Below are positions 49,205-61,082 of a stretch of DNA of 64,000 nucleotides, piece after piece; the stretch's first letter is position 1, and each line of letters begins with the position of its first letter. The stretch comes from ZC4RG35 sp036375695 (GTDB lineage: Bacteria > Actinomycetota > Acidimicrobiia > Spongiisociales > ZC4RG35): the NCBI GenBank assembly GCA_036375695.1, contig DASVBU010000037.1:25796-89795 (forward strand), read 5' to 3'. The notes under the pieces are model-generated. The model did not search any database. It was not told the origin of the DNA and was given only the letters and a program-made list of their open reading frames with translations. Position numbers and translations under genes: made by a program.

Positions 49205-49789
49205 CTAGTCCGTGGCTCCGAACCAACGTCGAACTTTCGCCCAGTTCCGCCGCGCGATCTTGAACAACCAGATGGTGAGTGCTGTGGCCGCCACCACCAA
49301 CACCGCCACCACCACGATCGCCACCACCGGGTTGGCCAGCGCCAACGCCACCAGCAAGGCGACACCGGTGTCCTCCGCCAGGGAAAGCCCCATGTTGGAG
49401 AACGGCTCCGGAGAGGTGTTGGCCACCACCCTCGTGGTCGCCTTGGCGCTGTGGGCGTCGAGTGCCAGCAGGCCGGCGACCACTGCGCCCAGCGCGGCCC
49501 CGATCGACGAGGCCTCCCCCGCCACCACCGCACCCAGGGCAGCGGCCCCGATGGGACGGACGAAGGTGTGGATGGCGTCCCACAGGTTGTCCAGGTATGG
49601 GATCTTGTCCACGGCGAACTCGACGGCGAACAACACGCCCGATACGACCATGACGTCGACGCGCGTGAGGACCTCGGGGACGTCGCCCCAGCCGAACCGG
49701 CCGAGGATGCCCAGCATCAACGTGGCCAGGTAGAGGTTGAGACCGGCGGCCCACCCGGAGCCTGCCAGGAGCCCGACGGTCTCCACCAT
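49205..49789 (-). CDS. DUF4126 membrane protein
   Basis: A 194-residue protein with about five hydrophobic segments and the DUF4126 pattern: GLLAGSGWAAGLNLYLATLMLGILGRFG, IPYLDNLWDAIHTFVRPIGAAALGA and TRVVANTSPEPFSNMGLSLAEDTGVA. The function is unknown. It follows the GNAT gene after three bases and is convergent with the ureohydrolase. Confidence 0.85.
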   Translation of the reverse strand: MVETVGLLAGSGWAAGLNLYLATLMLGILGRFGWGDVPEVLTRVDVMVVSGVLFAVEFAVDKIPYLDNLWDAIHTFVRPIGAAALGAVVAGEASSIGAALGAVVAGLLALDAHSAKATTRVVANTSPEPFSNMGLSLAEDTGVALLVALALANPVVAIVVVAVLVVAATALTIWLFKIARRNWAKVRRWFGATD

Positions 49790-49792
49790 GGG

Positions 49793-50443
49793 CTAGCCGT
49801 CTTCTCTGTAGTCGGGGTTCTCCCAGACGATCAGTGTCGCCCAGCCGTCGTCGGCCTCGTCCTCGAGATAGTTCTCGAGGAGGCCCCTGACCTCGAACCC
49901 GTTGGAGAGCTGGAAGCTGAGTGTGGGATCCCGGAGCTCACCCCCCACGACCTTGGCCACGTACTCGTCGACCGGCATGTGGTTCTTGTGGTGGAAGTAG
50001 CCGGGAAGCGCCCCACCGGCGATGATCCCTCTCTTGTTCCGTTCCTTGACGAACTGCTTCCGGCGGTCGTAGAGCATCCGCCCGATCCCGAGACCCCGGT
50101 ATTCGGGGAGCACCGTCATGTCGGTGCCGTAATACCAGTCGCCGTCCGGGTCGTGGTTGCCGCACTGGTGCTCGCCGGTGATCTCGGTGATGGTGTGCTG
50201 CGGGTGGTCGAAGTCGAAGTCGAGGAAGATCCCGGCGCCCATGCCCACCGGGCGATCATCCACGAACGCCACGAAATAGCCCTCGGGGAAGGTGCGGGCG
50301 TATGCCCTGATGTCGTCGGCCGAGAGCAGGTCGGCCGGGTTGGCCATCGGGAAACAGGCCAACTCGATCTTCTCCAGTTCGTCCGCCATCCACTCTTCGA
50401 GGTTGACGATCCGAACTCGGGTCACAACGTCAGTGTCTCCCAT
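49793..50443 (-). CDS. GNAT-family acetyltransferase-like protein
   Basis: A 216-residue protein with a GNAT fold: YFVAFVDDRPVGMGAG, then the acetyl-CoA loop TDMTVLPEYRGLGIGRMLYDRRKQFV (R-x-x-G-I/L-G) near 120-145. It ends with a family-specific part (GYFHHKNHMPVDEYVAKVVGGELRDPTLSFQLSNGFEVRGLLENYL) often found in uncharacterised GNATs linked to nitrilase or amidase genes. The start may be ATG at 50443 or GTG at 50425; the latter gives a GTGA overlap with the C45 gene stop. Confidence 0.85.
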   Translation of the reverse strand: MGDTDVVTRVRIVNLEEWMADELEKIELACFPMANPADLLSADDIRAYARTFPEGYFVAFVDDRPVGMGAGIFLDFDFDHPQHTITEITGEHQCGNHDPDGDWYYGTDMTVLPEYRGLGIGRMLYDRRKQFVKERNKRGIIAGGALPGYFHHKNHMPVDEYVAKVVGGELRDPTLSFQLSNGFEVRGLLENYLEDEADDGWATLIVWENPDYREDG

Positions 50444-51456
50444 GGCGCTGATCCTGGCACACCCCACACCGCCCGCATCGACCGGCGTCCCGGCTCCATG
50501 ATGACGGCGCCGCAGGTGGCGGTCTCCTCGGGTGCGTTGGCATGCCGGGCGATCTCGGGTCTGGCGAAGAAGTCCTCCAGGTCGCGAGCGAGATCGACAC
50601 CCAGCTTGAGGCGGATATCGCTGCTCACCACCGACTCCTGCAGCCGCGGCGCCTCCTCCGATGCCGTCTCCGGCGCCAGGCAGTGATTGGTGTGGACGAA
50701 GGGGGAGCCGGTCACTGTGGTGACGACCTTGTTCCCCGGCATCGCCTCGACATTGACGCCCCTGCCACCGGGGCCGAGGACCAGGAAGTTGTGGCCACCG
50801 GCCAGGTCGGCGGAGGTCACGGCCTCCACCGCGGCGTCGAAGTCGCTCTGGGCCAGCGCCTTGCGTACCACGAACGGCCACGTGACACCAGACTTGCCCC
50901 ATGAAGTGAGGTTGTTGATTCCGATGGCGATCCCGGCCTCGTTCATCCCGATCTGACCGAGACAGCCGGCCGTGGTGAAGACGATCGCAGCCGGGCCCCG
51001 ATCCGGGTGCATCCGGAAGACATACACGTACTCCTCGGCCGACTTGTGCATGTCCCAGGTCTGGGCAAGGACACCATCCGCGGGGTCGAGGACGGCGGTG
51101 CAGTTGTCCTCCGTGGCCGACTCACCGACGCGGGCTCGGATCACGTCGACCATGTCGGTGAAACCACCCACGACCACGGCCTCCGCCGGTGTGATCCCGG
51201 CCGCATGGGACATGCCCACCATCTCCTCGTACAGGTCGGGCGAGTACGCCTCGTGGGCGGGGAGGGTGGAGTCGGCCAGCCCCAGGATGAAGTCGCGGTC
51301 GACGCTCCCGCCGCCGCTCCACCTCTGATCGGTGGCCCGCTCCAGACGCTCGTCGACGTAGCGCCGGATCAGCTCGCCGCAGGCTTCTGCGTGGCCACGA
51401 CCGAGATCGCCCGGAGACCCGGCCAACTCGACGACGCGGAGGGCACCGGTGTGCAT
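50422..51456 (-). CDS. C45-type Ntn-hydrolase (acyltransferase/peptidase-like)
   Basis: A 344-residue protein resembling peptidase C45, the family of penicillin acyl-CoA:6-APA acyltransferase. The nucleophile candidate is Cys in TEDNCTAVLDPADGVLAQTWDMH near 118. GCLGQIGMNEAGIAIGINNL and GGHNFLVLGPGGRGVNVEAMPG are family landmarks. Most bacterial members have no known substrate, and self-cleavage before the Cys is expected. It overlaps the GNAT gene downstream. Confidence 0.85.
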   Translation of the reverse strand: MHTGALRVVELAGSPGDLGRGHAEACGELIRRYVDERLERATDQRWSGGGSVDRDFILGLADSTLPAHEAYSPDLYEEMVGMSHAAGITPAEAVVVGGFTDMVDVIRARVGESATEDNCTAVLDPADGVLAQTWDMHKSAEEYVYVFRMHPDRGPAAIVFTTAGCLGQIGMNEAGIAIGINNLTSWGKSGVTWPFVVRKALAQSDFDAAVEAVTSADLAGGHNFLVLGPGGRGVNVEAMPGNKVVTTVTGSPFVHTNHCLAPETASEEAPRLQESVVSSDIRLKLGVDLARDLEDFFARPEIARHANAPEETATCGAVIMEPGRRSMRAVWGVPGSAPWETLTL

Positions 51457-51462
51457 GTCGAC

Positions 51463-51468
51463 ACGCTA
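51463..51468 (-). promoter_or_regulatory. leaderless-type -10 box of the C45 gene
   Basis: On the minus strand TAGCGT ends six bases before the ATG, with no ribosome site. Confidence 0.5.
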
Positions 51469-51528
51469 CCGGGAACCGGCCCGCATGTCTGCGCGTCCAA
51501 CCTTCGTCATACGACGAGAGGAAACGGC

Positions 51529-52461
51529 ATGAGACGCTGGATCATCACCCTCGCCACAGGAGCCCTCTTCCTTGGCGCCTGCAGCTCCGGTGGTGGAGAC
51601 GCGGTCGGCGGGGAGGGACCGACCGTCTTTGCCGGGGACTCGGCGTCGGAGGCGCCAGGCCTGGTTCGCGGGGAAGACGGTGCCGACCCCGACATGGTGG
51701 AGGTCGTGGCCACCGACGGCCGCAGGGTGGTCCGCACCGCAAAGCTGGAGATCAACGCCGCCGACACCCGCGAGGCCTTCAAGACGATCGGGGACATCGT
51801 CGAGAGCAACGGCGGGTTCATCGCCCGGGCCGAGGTGGGTCGGGTCGAGTCCGAGGACCAGCAACCCATGATCGTGATCACGGTCCGCGTCCCGAGCGAC
51901 CAGCTCTCGGAGATCCTCGAAGACATCAAGACCGTCGCCGACCGGGTCGTGACGGAGTCGCAGAACTCCCAGGACGTCTCCGAGCAGTTCGTCGATCTCG
52001 AAGCCCGCCTCCGGAACCTGGAGGCGCTCGAAACCGAGTTGCGCGCCCTCCTCACCGAGGTCCGCTCGCAGCCGGACGCCGATCCCGAGAAGCTGCTCCG
52101 GGTGTTCAACGAGCTCGCCGGCGTGCGGGGCCAGATCGAACAGATCGAGGGTCAGCTCGAGCACCTGACGGGGCTCACCGACCTGGCGACCGTCGACATC
52201 ACCATCACGCAGACACCGGCCGTGGCACCAATCGTCGACCAGCCGTGGACACCGGCCGACACCTTCCGCGAGGCGGCGAGGAGCCTCGTCCAGGCGCTGC
52301 AGAGCGTGGCGGACGGGTTGATCACCTTCGCCATCTACGTGCTCCCGGTGCTCCTGCTCGCAGGGGTGGTCCCGGCCCTCGTCGGGTGGTACCTGTGGAG
52401 GCGATACCGTCGCCGGCCAACCCCGTCACGACCGACACCGCCAGCGCCCGCGGCCGACTGA
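51529..52461 (+). CDS. DUF4349 lipoprotein
   Basis: A 310-residue lipoprotein. The signal ends in lipobox LGAC (residues 1-20). The DUF4349 core begins RRVVRTAKLEINAADTREAFKTIGDIVESNGGFIARAEVG, followed by MIVITVRVPSDQLSEILEDI and a coiled coil (about 150-225, SEQFVDLEARLRNLEALETELRALL..VRGQIEQIEGQLEHL). A C-terminal span (LITFAIYVLPVLLLAGVVPALVGWYLW) and a basic tail end it. The function is unknown; the family is widespread in actinobacteria and Firmicutes. GAGAGGAAA precedes the ATG. Confidence 0.92.
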   Translation: MRRWIITLATGALFLGACSSGGGDAVGGEGPTVFAGDSASEAPGLVRGEDGADPDMVEVVATDGRRVVRTAKLEINAADTREAFKTIGDIVESNGGFIARAEVGRVESEDQQPMIVITVRVPSDQLSEILEDIKTVADRVVTESQNSQDVSEQFVDLEARLRNLEALETELRALLTEVRSQPDADPEKLLRVFNELAGVRGQIEQIEGQLEHLTGLTDLATVDITITQTPAVAPIVDQPWTPADTFREAARSLVQALQSVADGLITFAIYVLPVLLLAGVVPALVGWYLWRRYRRRPTPSRPTPPAPAAD

Positions 52462-52482
52462 ACCCGCTTTCATCCCGTCGGC

Positions 52483-52488
52483 TAGCCT
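52483..52488 (+). promoter_or_regulatory. leaderless-type -10 box of the aminotransferase/DAO operon
   Basis: TAGCCT ends seven bases before the ATG, with no ribosome site. Confidence 0.5.
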
Positions 52489-52495
52489 GCCGCGC

Positions 52496-53734
52496 ATGGG
52501 ATCTTTCTGGCACCCCTTCGCTGACATGACCACCGTCCAGCACTCCCCCTTCGTCGTCGATCGGGGAGAGGGCATCTACGTCTACGACGAGCAGGGGCGG
52601 GAGTACCTGGATGCCGCCGCATCCCTCTGGTACCAGAACGTGGGCTACGGACGGGAGGAGATCATCGAGGCGATGGATGCCCAGGCTCGCAAGCTGGCGG
52701 CGTTCCACACCTTCATCGACTACGCCACCCGGCCGCCGCTCGAGCTCGCCGAGAAGATCGCCAAGGTCTCCCCGGACCCCGCCTCCAAGGTGTTCTTCGG
52801 GTCCGGCGGCTCCGACGCGGTCGACACCGCAGCCAAACTGGCCCGCCGCTATTTCTCCGCCATCGGCCAGCCGGAGCGCACCGTCTTCATCGCCCGCGAG
52901 TGGGCCTATCACGGCATGCACACCTACGGCACCGCCCTCGGCGGCATGGAGTTGAACCGTCTCAACTACGGCGGTGAGCTGGTCGGCGACGTCGTCTACG
53001 TCCCATACGACGACGCCGACGCCGTGGAGAAGGCGGTCGAGCACGCCGGCGCCGACCGCATCGCCGGGATCTTCGTCGAGGCCGTCATCGGCGCCGGTGG
53101 CATCCGCCCGGTCAGCGCCGACTACCTGCAATCGGTCCGTGAGACCATGCGCAAGGCGGGCGGTCTCTACATATCCGACGAGGTCATCACCGGATTCGGT
53201 CGGGTGGGCGACTGGTTCGCCGCCACCAAGTGGGATCTCCAGCCCGATCTGATCACCTTCGCCAAGGGTGTCACCTGTGGCTACGCGCCCCTGGGCGGAG
53301 TCATCGCCGCCCCCCACATCGCCACTCCGTTCTTCGACCAGCCGGGGAACGTCTTCCGTCACGGTTACACCTACTCCGGCCACGCCGTGGCCTGCGTCGC
53401 CGGGATCAAGGTGATGGAGATCCTGGAGCGGGAGAACCTGATAGCCCGCGCCGCCGAGCTGGAAGAGGAGCTGTATCAGGCTCTCCTCCCCCTCGAGGAA
53501 CTCCCTGTGGTCGCCACGATCCGGCGCGGGGTGGGTGCCCTCTGCGCCATCCAGCTCGACATGGGTGAGGACGAGACCCTTCCCGCCCGAGCGGTGGTGG
53601 CGTGTCGCAACGCGGGCGTCCTCACCCGGGCGATGGCCGGCGCCGCCCTCCAGGTCTCGCCGCCCTTCATCACGACGAAGGAGCAGGTCGAGGACATGGC
53701 TCGGCGCTTCAGGGACGGTCTCGCCGGCTTGTGA
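52496..53734 (+). CDS. class III (omega) aminotransferase
   Basis: A 412-residue PLP enzyme. It begins WHPFADMTTVQHSPFVVDRGEGIYVYDEQGREYLDAAASLWYQNVGYG, a typical omega-transaminase start. GSGGSDAVDTAAKLARRYF, GLYISDEVITGFGRVGDWF, and the PLP-lysine block LITFAKGVTCGYAPLGGVIA with HGYTYSGH follow. Substrates of relatives are putrescine, beta-alanine, taurine or similar amines. The stop overlaps the DAO gene start (GTGA). TAGCCT precedes it. Confidence 0.93.
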   Translation: MGSFWHPFADMTTVQHSPFVVDRGEGIYVYDEQGREYLDAAASLWYQNVGYGREEIIEAMDAQARKLAAFHTFIDYATRPPLELAEKIAKVSPDPASKVFFGSGGSDAVDTAAKLARRYFSAIGQPERTVFIAREWAYHGMHTYGTALGGMELNRLNYGGELVGDVVYVPYDDADAVEKAVEHAGADRIAGIFVEAVIGAGGIRPVSADYLQSVRETMRKAGGLYISDEVITGFGRVGDWFAATKWDLQPDLITFAKGVTCGYAPLGGVIAAPHIATPFFDQPGNVFRHGYTYSGHAVACVAGIKVMEILERENLIARAAELEEELYQALLPLEELPVVATIRRGVGALCAIQLDMGEDETLPARAVVACRNAGVLTRAMAGAALQVSPPFITTKEQVEDMARRFRDGLAGL

Positions 53735-54999
53735 AGCACATCTCCCTTTGGGTCGACCAGGAGCCTCGACCCGTTGGGCTGGCCTCCGATCTCCCGTCGG
53801 AAGCCGACGTGCTCGTGGTCGGGTCCGGACTCACGGGTCTCTCCGCCACCCTCCGACTGGCCGGCGCCGGCCGCACGGTCGCGGTCGTCGACGCCGGAGA
53901 GATCGCCGGCGGCGCCTCCTCGATGAACGGAGGCTTCGTCTCCACGGATGTCAAGGCAGGGGTGCGCAGTGTCTTCGAGAAGCATGGGCCTGCCATCGCC
54001 AGGGAGATGTGGGATACGTCGGTCAGGGCCCATGCGCGGGCCCGTGAGCTCGCCGAGCGCACCGGCGCCCTCATCCACGACGCGGGCGCTGCCGCGGTGG
54101 GCAGGGGGAAGCGCGACCTGGAGGACGTCCGGGCCACGGTCGACTGGTACAACCGGGAGCTCGGAGCAGGCTGGGAGGTGGCCGGGCCCGAGGAAATCCA
54201 CGAGTACGTGGGCGGTGACGCCTTCGACTGCGCCATGGTGGAGACCGACAGCTTCGGGGTGCATCCCGCCCGTCTCGTCTTCGGTCTCGCTGCCGAGGTC
54301 CAGGGGGCAGGTGCGGTCCTCGTCGACCGGTGCGAGGTCGTCTCCATCCGCCCCGACGACGGAGCCCATGTCGCCGAGACCACCAAGGGCCGCATCCGCG
54401 CCGGCGAAGTGGTGCTGGCAACCAATGGCTACACGACCGTGCGCCCCAGCGAGAAGCTCGCCCGCAAGATCGTCCCCGTCGGGTCGTACATGATCGCCAC
54501 GGAACCCGTGGGACATTCCATGGCCGAGCGGGTCTTCCCCAATGGCTCCATGGCCTACACCCGCAAGCGCCTCCTCCACTACATGCGGAGGACCGAAGAC
54601 GACCGCATCGTGATCGGAGGCCGCCGCAACCTCCATCCCGGTCTCGACCTCGAAGAGTCTGCGGCCGACCTGCGCCAGGCCCTGATCCGCTACTGGCCAG
54701 AACTGGAGAAGTACGAGATCACCCATGCCTGGGGTGGCAAGCTGGCAGTGCCGTTCGACCTGCTACCCCACGTGGGGAAGGTGGATGGCTGCTGGTACGC
54801 CCTCGGGTACGCCGGGCACGGGGTCGCCCTGGCGATAGGCCTGGGTCACGACCTGGCGGGAATGGTCCTCGGCGAGGACCCGCCGTCAGTCTTCAGCCGG
54901 GTGCCCCATCGCGGCCGCTTCTACTGGGACGGCAGCCACCCCTGGTTCCTGACGCCGGCGTCGGTCCTATACCGCACGCTCGACCGCATCGGCCGCTGA
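53731..54999 (+). CDS. FAD-dependent DAO-family oxidoreductase
   Basis: A 422-residue flavoenzyme of the D-amino acid oxidase group (OrdL/PuuB-like). The dinucleotide loop is ADVLVVGSGLTGLSATLRLAGAG near 25-47. The flavin-contact stretch is GGASSMNGGFVST. VVLATNGYTT follows near 230, and the C-terminal GYAGHGVALAIGLGHDLAGMVLG closes the FAD site. Relatives oxidise glycine betaine derivatives, gamma-glutamylputrescine or similar amines. GTG start overlaps the aminotransferase stop. Its 3' end overlaps a convergent membrane-protein gene by 33 bases. Confidence 0.92.
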   Translation: MKHISLWVDQEPRPVGLASDLPSEADVLVVGSGLTGLSATLRLAGAGRTVAVVDAGEIAGGASSMNGGFVSTDVKAGVRSVFEKHGPAIAREMWDTSVRAHARARELAERTGALIHDAGAAAVGRGKRDLEDVRATVDWYNRELGAGWEVAGPEEIHEYVGGDAFDCAMVETDSFGVHPARLVFGLAAEVQGAGAVLVDRCEVVSIRPDDGAHVAETTKGRIRAGEVVLATNGYTTVRPSEKLARKIVPVGSYMIATEPVGHSMAERVFPNGSMAYTRKRLLHYMRRTEDDRIVIGGRRNLHPGLDLEESAADLRQALIRYWPELEKYEITHAWGGKLAVPFDLLPHVGKVDGCWYALGYAGHGVALAIGLGHDLAGMVLGEDPPSVFSRVPHRGRFYWDGSHPWFLTPASVLYRTLDRIGR

Positions 55000-55869
55000 G
55001 ACCTCGGGAGAACCGACCGATTCCAATGCCACCCGTCTCCGACCACGGAGCACCCGACGGGTCTCGTGCGCGGCCAACGCGAACGCACCGGCGATGAGCG
55101 CCACGACGAAGGGCACCATCCACTTGGAGGCCGCTATCACCGAGAGCGCCTCCGAGACCGGCGCCTTCCCGCCGCGAGGGCTGAGCACCCATGAGCCGAG
55201 ACGCAGCATCACCGTGAAGCTGAGCGCGCCCATGGCGACGCGGTTGGCCAGCTTGCGCAGCTCGACGAGGCGCTCGTCACTGGTCGCCACGAGACCCCAT
55301 CCCACGACCAGCATCGTGGCCAGGGCGAGAACTGTGGCCACACCCAGACGGGATGCCGCAGCCGAGGAGGGGCCGATGACCCGTTCGCCATCTTCGGCGA
55401 CCACCACGATGGGATCCAGGGAGCGCACGGTTTCGGCCACCGACTGCTCGTCGATCTGGGCGCCGGTGGCCACGCTCAGCGCAGCCGCCAGGTCGGGCAC
55501 CGCGGGCATGAGGATCGTTGCGGCATCGACGACGGCCCGACCGGGCCCGGGCGAAGCGGCCGCCAGGGTGACCTCCACGGTGAGCCGGCTCATGGCCTCG
55601 GCGAGCGCCGGGGTGGTGACGACGTCCTCCGCCGCCGTCCGGGCCGGCCCTTCGGGAACGCCGGCCTCGACCATCTCCTGCCGGAGCCAGTTGGAGACGA
55701 TCGAGGCCACCTGGCTGGTCTCTGCGAGCGGTCGTGCCGCCTCGGCCAGGGCCTCCCCATCCGAGACCACCGTGCGACCCCACATCGAACCGAGAAAGAC
55801 ACTCAAAGAGAGGCCGAACACCCAGAAGGCGGCGCTCCGGAAGAAGCGACCTCGGCGCTTTTCGATCAT
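54967..55869 (-). CDS. hypothetical membrane protein
   Basis: A 300-residue protein, not recognised. One N-terminal span (12-30, AAFWVFGLSLSVFLGSMW) precedes a long extracytoplasmic Ala-rich segment (about 35-165), then three spans (about 172-290). The end is basic (RRVLRGRRRVALES). It follows the mrp gene with a 4-base overlap (ATGA), so the two are coupled; a link between a membrane protein and the Fe-S carrier is unexplained. Overlaps DAO at the 3' end. Confidence 0.7.
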   Translation of the reverse strand: MIEKRRGRFFRSAAFWVFGLSLSVFLGSMWGRTVVSDGEALAEAARPLAETSQVASIVSNWLRQEMVEAGVPEGPARTAAEDVVTTPALAEAMSRLTVEVTLAAASPGPGRAVVDAATILMPAVPDLAAALSVATGAQIDEQSVAETVRSLDPIVVVAEDGERVIGPSSAAASRLGVATVLALATMLVVGWGLVATSDERLVELRKLANRVAMGALSFTVMLRLGSWVLSPRGGKAPVSEALSVIAASKWMVPFVVALIAGAFALAAHETRRVLRGRRRVALESVGSPEVSAADAVERAV

Positions 55870-56948
55870 TTGATGGTCAGCGCCGGGTTGGTGCGGATGC
55901 GTGGCCGCTTCGCCATCACGGCCTCGGCCAGGCCGTCGAACGCTTCCTCCGCCTCGGACCCCGGGGCCGCCATCGTCACGGGCTCGCCGACGTCGGCGCC
56001 ACGACCCATCGCAGGCAACAGCGGGATCTTCGCCATCAGGTCGACACCGATCTCTTCGGCCAGCATCTGACCTCCGCCGCTGCCGAAGAGCTCGTAGCGC
56101 TTCCCGTCGTCGCCCGTGAACCAGGACATGTTCTCCACGACGCCGATCACGTCTTGGTCCACCGTCTTGGCCATGAGGGCAGCGCGACGGGCCACCCGTT
56201 GGGCGGCGAGCTGGGGCGTGGTGACGATGAGGACCTGGGCGCGAGGCAGGAACTGCGACAGCGAGATCGAGATGTCGCCGGTGCCGGGCGGCATGTCGAC
56301 GATGAGGAAGTCGAGATCATCCCAGAAGACGTCCTTGAGGAACTGCTCCACGGCCTTGTGGAGCATCGGGCCCCTCCAGATCACGGCCTTGTCGTCGGCG
56401 ACGAAGTAGTCCATCGACATCACCTTCACCCGGTGGGCGACCGGCGGGATGATCCGGTCACCGGCCATGTATGGAGGAGTGCTCACACCGAGCATGGCCG
56501 GAATGGAGAAGCCCCAGATGTCGCTGTCGACGAGGCCGACCTGCTGGCCCTTGCTTGCGAGTGCCACGGCGAGATTTGCGGACACCGAGGACTTGCCCAC
56601 CCCGCCCTTGCCGGAAGAGATGGCGAGGACCCTCGCCCGGGAGCCAGGGTCACCGATCCCGGGGCCGGCCTTGGCCTTGAGATCTTCCATCCACGCCTTG
56701 GTCTCGTCGTCGTCCATGATGTCGACGTCGATCTCCGCCGAGTTCGTGTACGGCTCCAGCGCCGCCTTGAGGGCCGGGTCGAGGGCCTCCTGGGGATGGG
56801 GCACCGGGAGACGCAGCTCCACCTTCACCTTGCCCGTGATCTTGCGGGTCACCGACCGCACAAAGCCCAACTCCCCCAGGGTCCGGCCCAGGAATACCGG
56901 CGATTCGATGGACGCGACCGCCTGATTCAGCTCTTCCTGGGTGCTCAT
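55866..56948 (-). CDS. mrp: Mrp/ApbC/NBP35-family Fe-S carrier P-loop ATPase
   Basis: A 360-residue protein that loads or carries Fe-S clusters. The N-terminal DUF59-like domain (2-95) precedes the P-loop: VLAISSGKGGVGKSSVSANLAVALA, with a deviant Walker A and signature Lys. DSDIWGFSIPAMLG and FLIVDMPPGTGDISISLSQ follow. The CPHC pair found in many Mrp proteins after ENMS is absent here (ENMSWFTGDDGKRYELFG), as I recall for actinobacterial Mrp. The ATG at 56948 was chosen; GGAGAGG precedes it. Divergent from the SufR-like gene. Confidence 0.92.
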   Translation of the reverse strand: MSTQEELNQAVASIESPVFLGRTLGELGFVRSVTRKITGKVKVELRLPVPHPQEALDPALKAALEPYTNSAEIDVDIMDDDETKAWMEDLKAKAGPGIGDPGSRARVLAISSGKGGVGKSSVSANLAVALASKGQQVGLVDSDIWGFSIPAMLGVSTPPYMAGDRIIPPVAHRVKVMSMDYFVADDKAVIWRGPMLHKAVEQFLKDVFWDDLDFLIVDMPPGTGDISISLSQFLPRAQVLIVTTPQLAAQRVARRAALMAKTVDQDVIGVVENMSWFTGDDGKRYELFGSGGGQMLAEEIGVDLMAKIPLLPAMGRGADVGEPVTMAAPGSEAEEAFDGLAEAVMAKRPRIRTNPALTIK

Positions 56949-56996
56949 GACCTCTCCCCGCGCTTCTCGGCCAAATGTTGGGCGGGAATGCGGAAC

Positions 56997-57002
56997 TATA
57001 CT
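56997..57002 (+). promoter_or_regulatory. candidate -10 box of the SufR-like gene
   Basis: TATACT lies 27 bases before the ATG in the 81-base divergent region shared with mrp. No good -35 box is seen. Confidence 0.4.
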
Positions 57003-57029
57003 TTCGGTGTCCACCTACCCCGGAAAGGC

Positions 57030-57737
57030 ATGGACCTCGACACTCTCGACCGGAGAATCTCCGATCTCACCTCCGCACTCGGCGACCCGACTCGTAGGGC
57101 GATCTACATCGCGATCCGCGAGTCGGGCGAACCGCTGACGGCCACGGCCATCGCCCAGCTCTTCGAGATCCATCCCAACGTCGCCCGCCACCACCTGGAG
57201 ATCCTGGTCGACGAAGGCTTCATCCGGGTCAGCGACCGCCGACCCAAAGGTCAGACGGCGGGACGGCCCGCCAAAGCATACGAGGCCACCGCCAAGGAGG
57301 TCTCTGTCCATTTCGTCCCCCGGCGGTTCGAGCTCCTCACCGAGCTCCTCTTGAAGCTCCTCGAGGCCCTGGGACCTGAGGATCTTCCCAGGCTCGCCGA
57401 GAAGGTGGGCCGGGAGTACGGGAAGAAGCTGGCAGCCGAGATCGGGACGATCGACGACCCCAATTACGAGGAGGCGGTCCAGGCAGTGGCGCGCGCCATG
57501 ACCGGTCTGGGCTTCCACATCAACCCTGACATCGAGGGCCGCCAGCTCGTCACCTCGCACTGCCCGTTCGGTGACACCGCCGTCGACCATCCCGAGGTCA
57601 TCTGCTCCCTCGACCGGGGTCTCGTCTCCGGTCTCCTGGGCGCTCTCTCCTACAACGTGGTCCCGGTCGTCATCCCCCGCCGGGAGCCCGAGGAGGAGTG
57701 CGTCACCCAGGTGCCCGTCACCATCAGCAGCCGCTGA
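57030..57737 (+). CDS. SufR-like Fe-S sensing winged-helix regulator
   Basis: A 235-residue regulator. The winged helix covers about 5-90: LTSALGDPTRRAIYIAIRESGEPLTATAIAQLFEIHPNVARHHLEILVDEGFIRVSDRR. The C-terminal half holds cysteines in the SufR/ArsR-like Fe-S pattern: TSHCPFGDTAVDHPEVICSLDRGLVSGLLG, plus a later EEECVTQV. In cyanobacteria and actinobacteria SufR represses the suf operon while it carries a cluster. No suf genes are here; its neighbours are mrp (divergent) and acnA (downstream), both Fe-S proteins. AAAGG precedes the ATG. Confidence 0.87.
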   Translation: MDLDTLDRRISDLTSALGDPTRRAIYIAIRESGEPLTATAIAQLFEIHPNVARHHLEILVDEGFIRVSDRRPKGQTAGRPAKAYEATAKEVSVHFVPRRFELLTELLLKLLEALGPEDLPRLAEKVGREYGKKLAAEIGTIDDPNYEEAVQAVARAMTGLGFHINPDIEGRQLVTSHCPFGDTAVDHPEVICSLDRGLVSGLLGALSYNVVPVVIPRREPEEECVTQVPVTISSR

Positions 57738-57798
57738 GAGAGCCTTTCGGGCCGGGCTAGGCTCGGGATCACTGGCAATCGACACCCGAAAGGTTGAA

Positions 57799-60530
<2,732 letters not shown>

Positions 60531-60531
<1 letters not shown>

Positions 60532-61064
60532 TGACCCCGGCGCCTCTCCCCCGGCGGAAGCCGGGACTGACCCTCGTGTTCCTGGGGGTGGTGGCGCTGG
60601 GCCTTGCGGTGGCGTGGTTCGTCCGAGGGCTCGACTCTGGGACTGCGCTTGCGGTCGGGGCTCGGGCCCCGGAGTTCCAGGTGGAGCTGATCGACGGTGG
60701 AACCTTCGATTTGAGCCGGCATCTCGATGCGGAGCAGCCCCGGGCCGTGGTGATCAACCTCTGGGCGTCCTGGTGCATCCCCTGCCGGAAGGAGATGCCC
60801 GAGCTGTCGGCCTTCGCCGACGCCCACCCCGACGTAACCGTGATCGGGGTGGCGGTCCAGGATTCGGAGTCGGCGTCACGCGCCTTCGCCGCCGAGATCG
60901 GCGCCACCTACCCCCTGGCATTGGGTGACGACACCTTCGAGGACGCCTATCCCACGCCGGGCCTCCCGGCGACCTTCGTCATCGACGGATCGGGCCGCAT
61001 CGAGGTGATCCATCACGGGATCGTCGATCGCGCCGACCTGGAGGAGTTCACGCGCGATCTCTGA
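60531..61064 (+). CDS. TlpA-like membrane-anchored thioredoxin
   Basis: A 177-residue protein. One N-terminal anchor (12-30, LTLVFLGVVALGLAVAWFV). The thioredoxin fold has GARAPEFQVELIDGGTFDLS, the redox motif in INLWASWCIPCRKEMPEL (CIPC near 83), and the cis-Pro loop TPGLPATFVIDGSGRIEVIHHG. Such proteins reduce disulfides outside the membrane, for example in cytochrome c maturation. No ccm/ccs genes are in the window. Translated in overlap with acnA. Confidence 0.92.
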
Positions 61065-61082
61065 TCGCCAGTGACCGATTCT

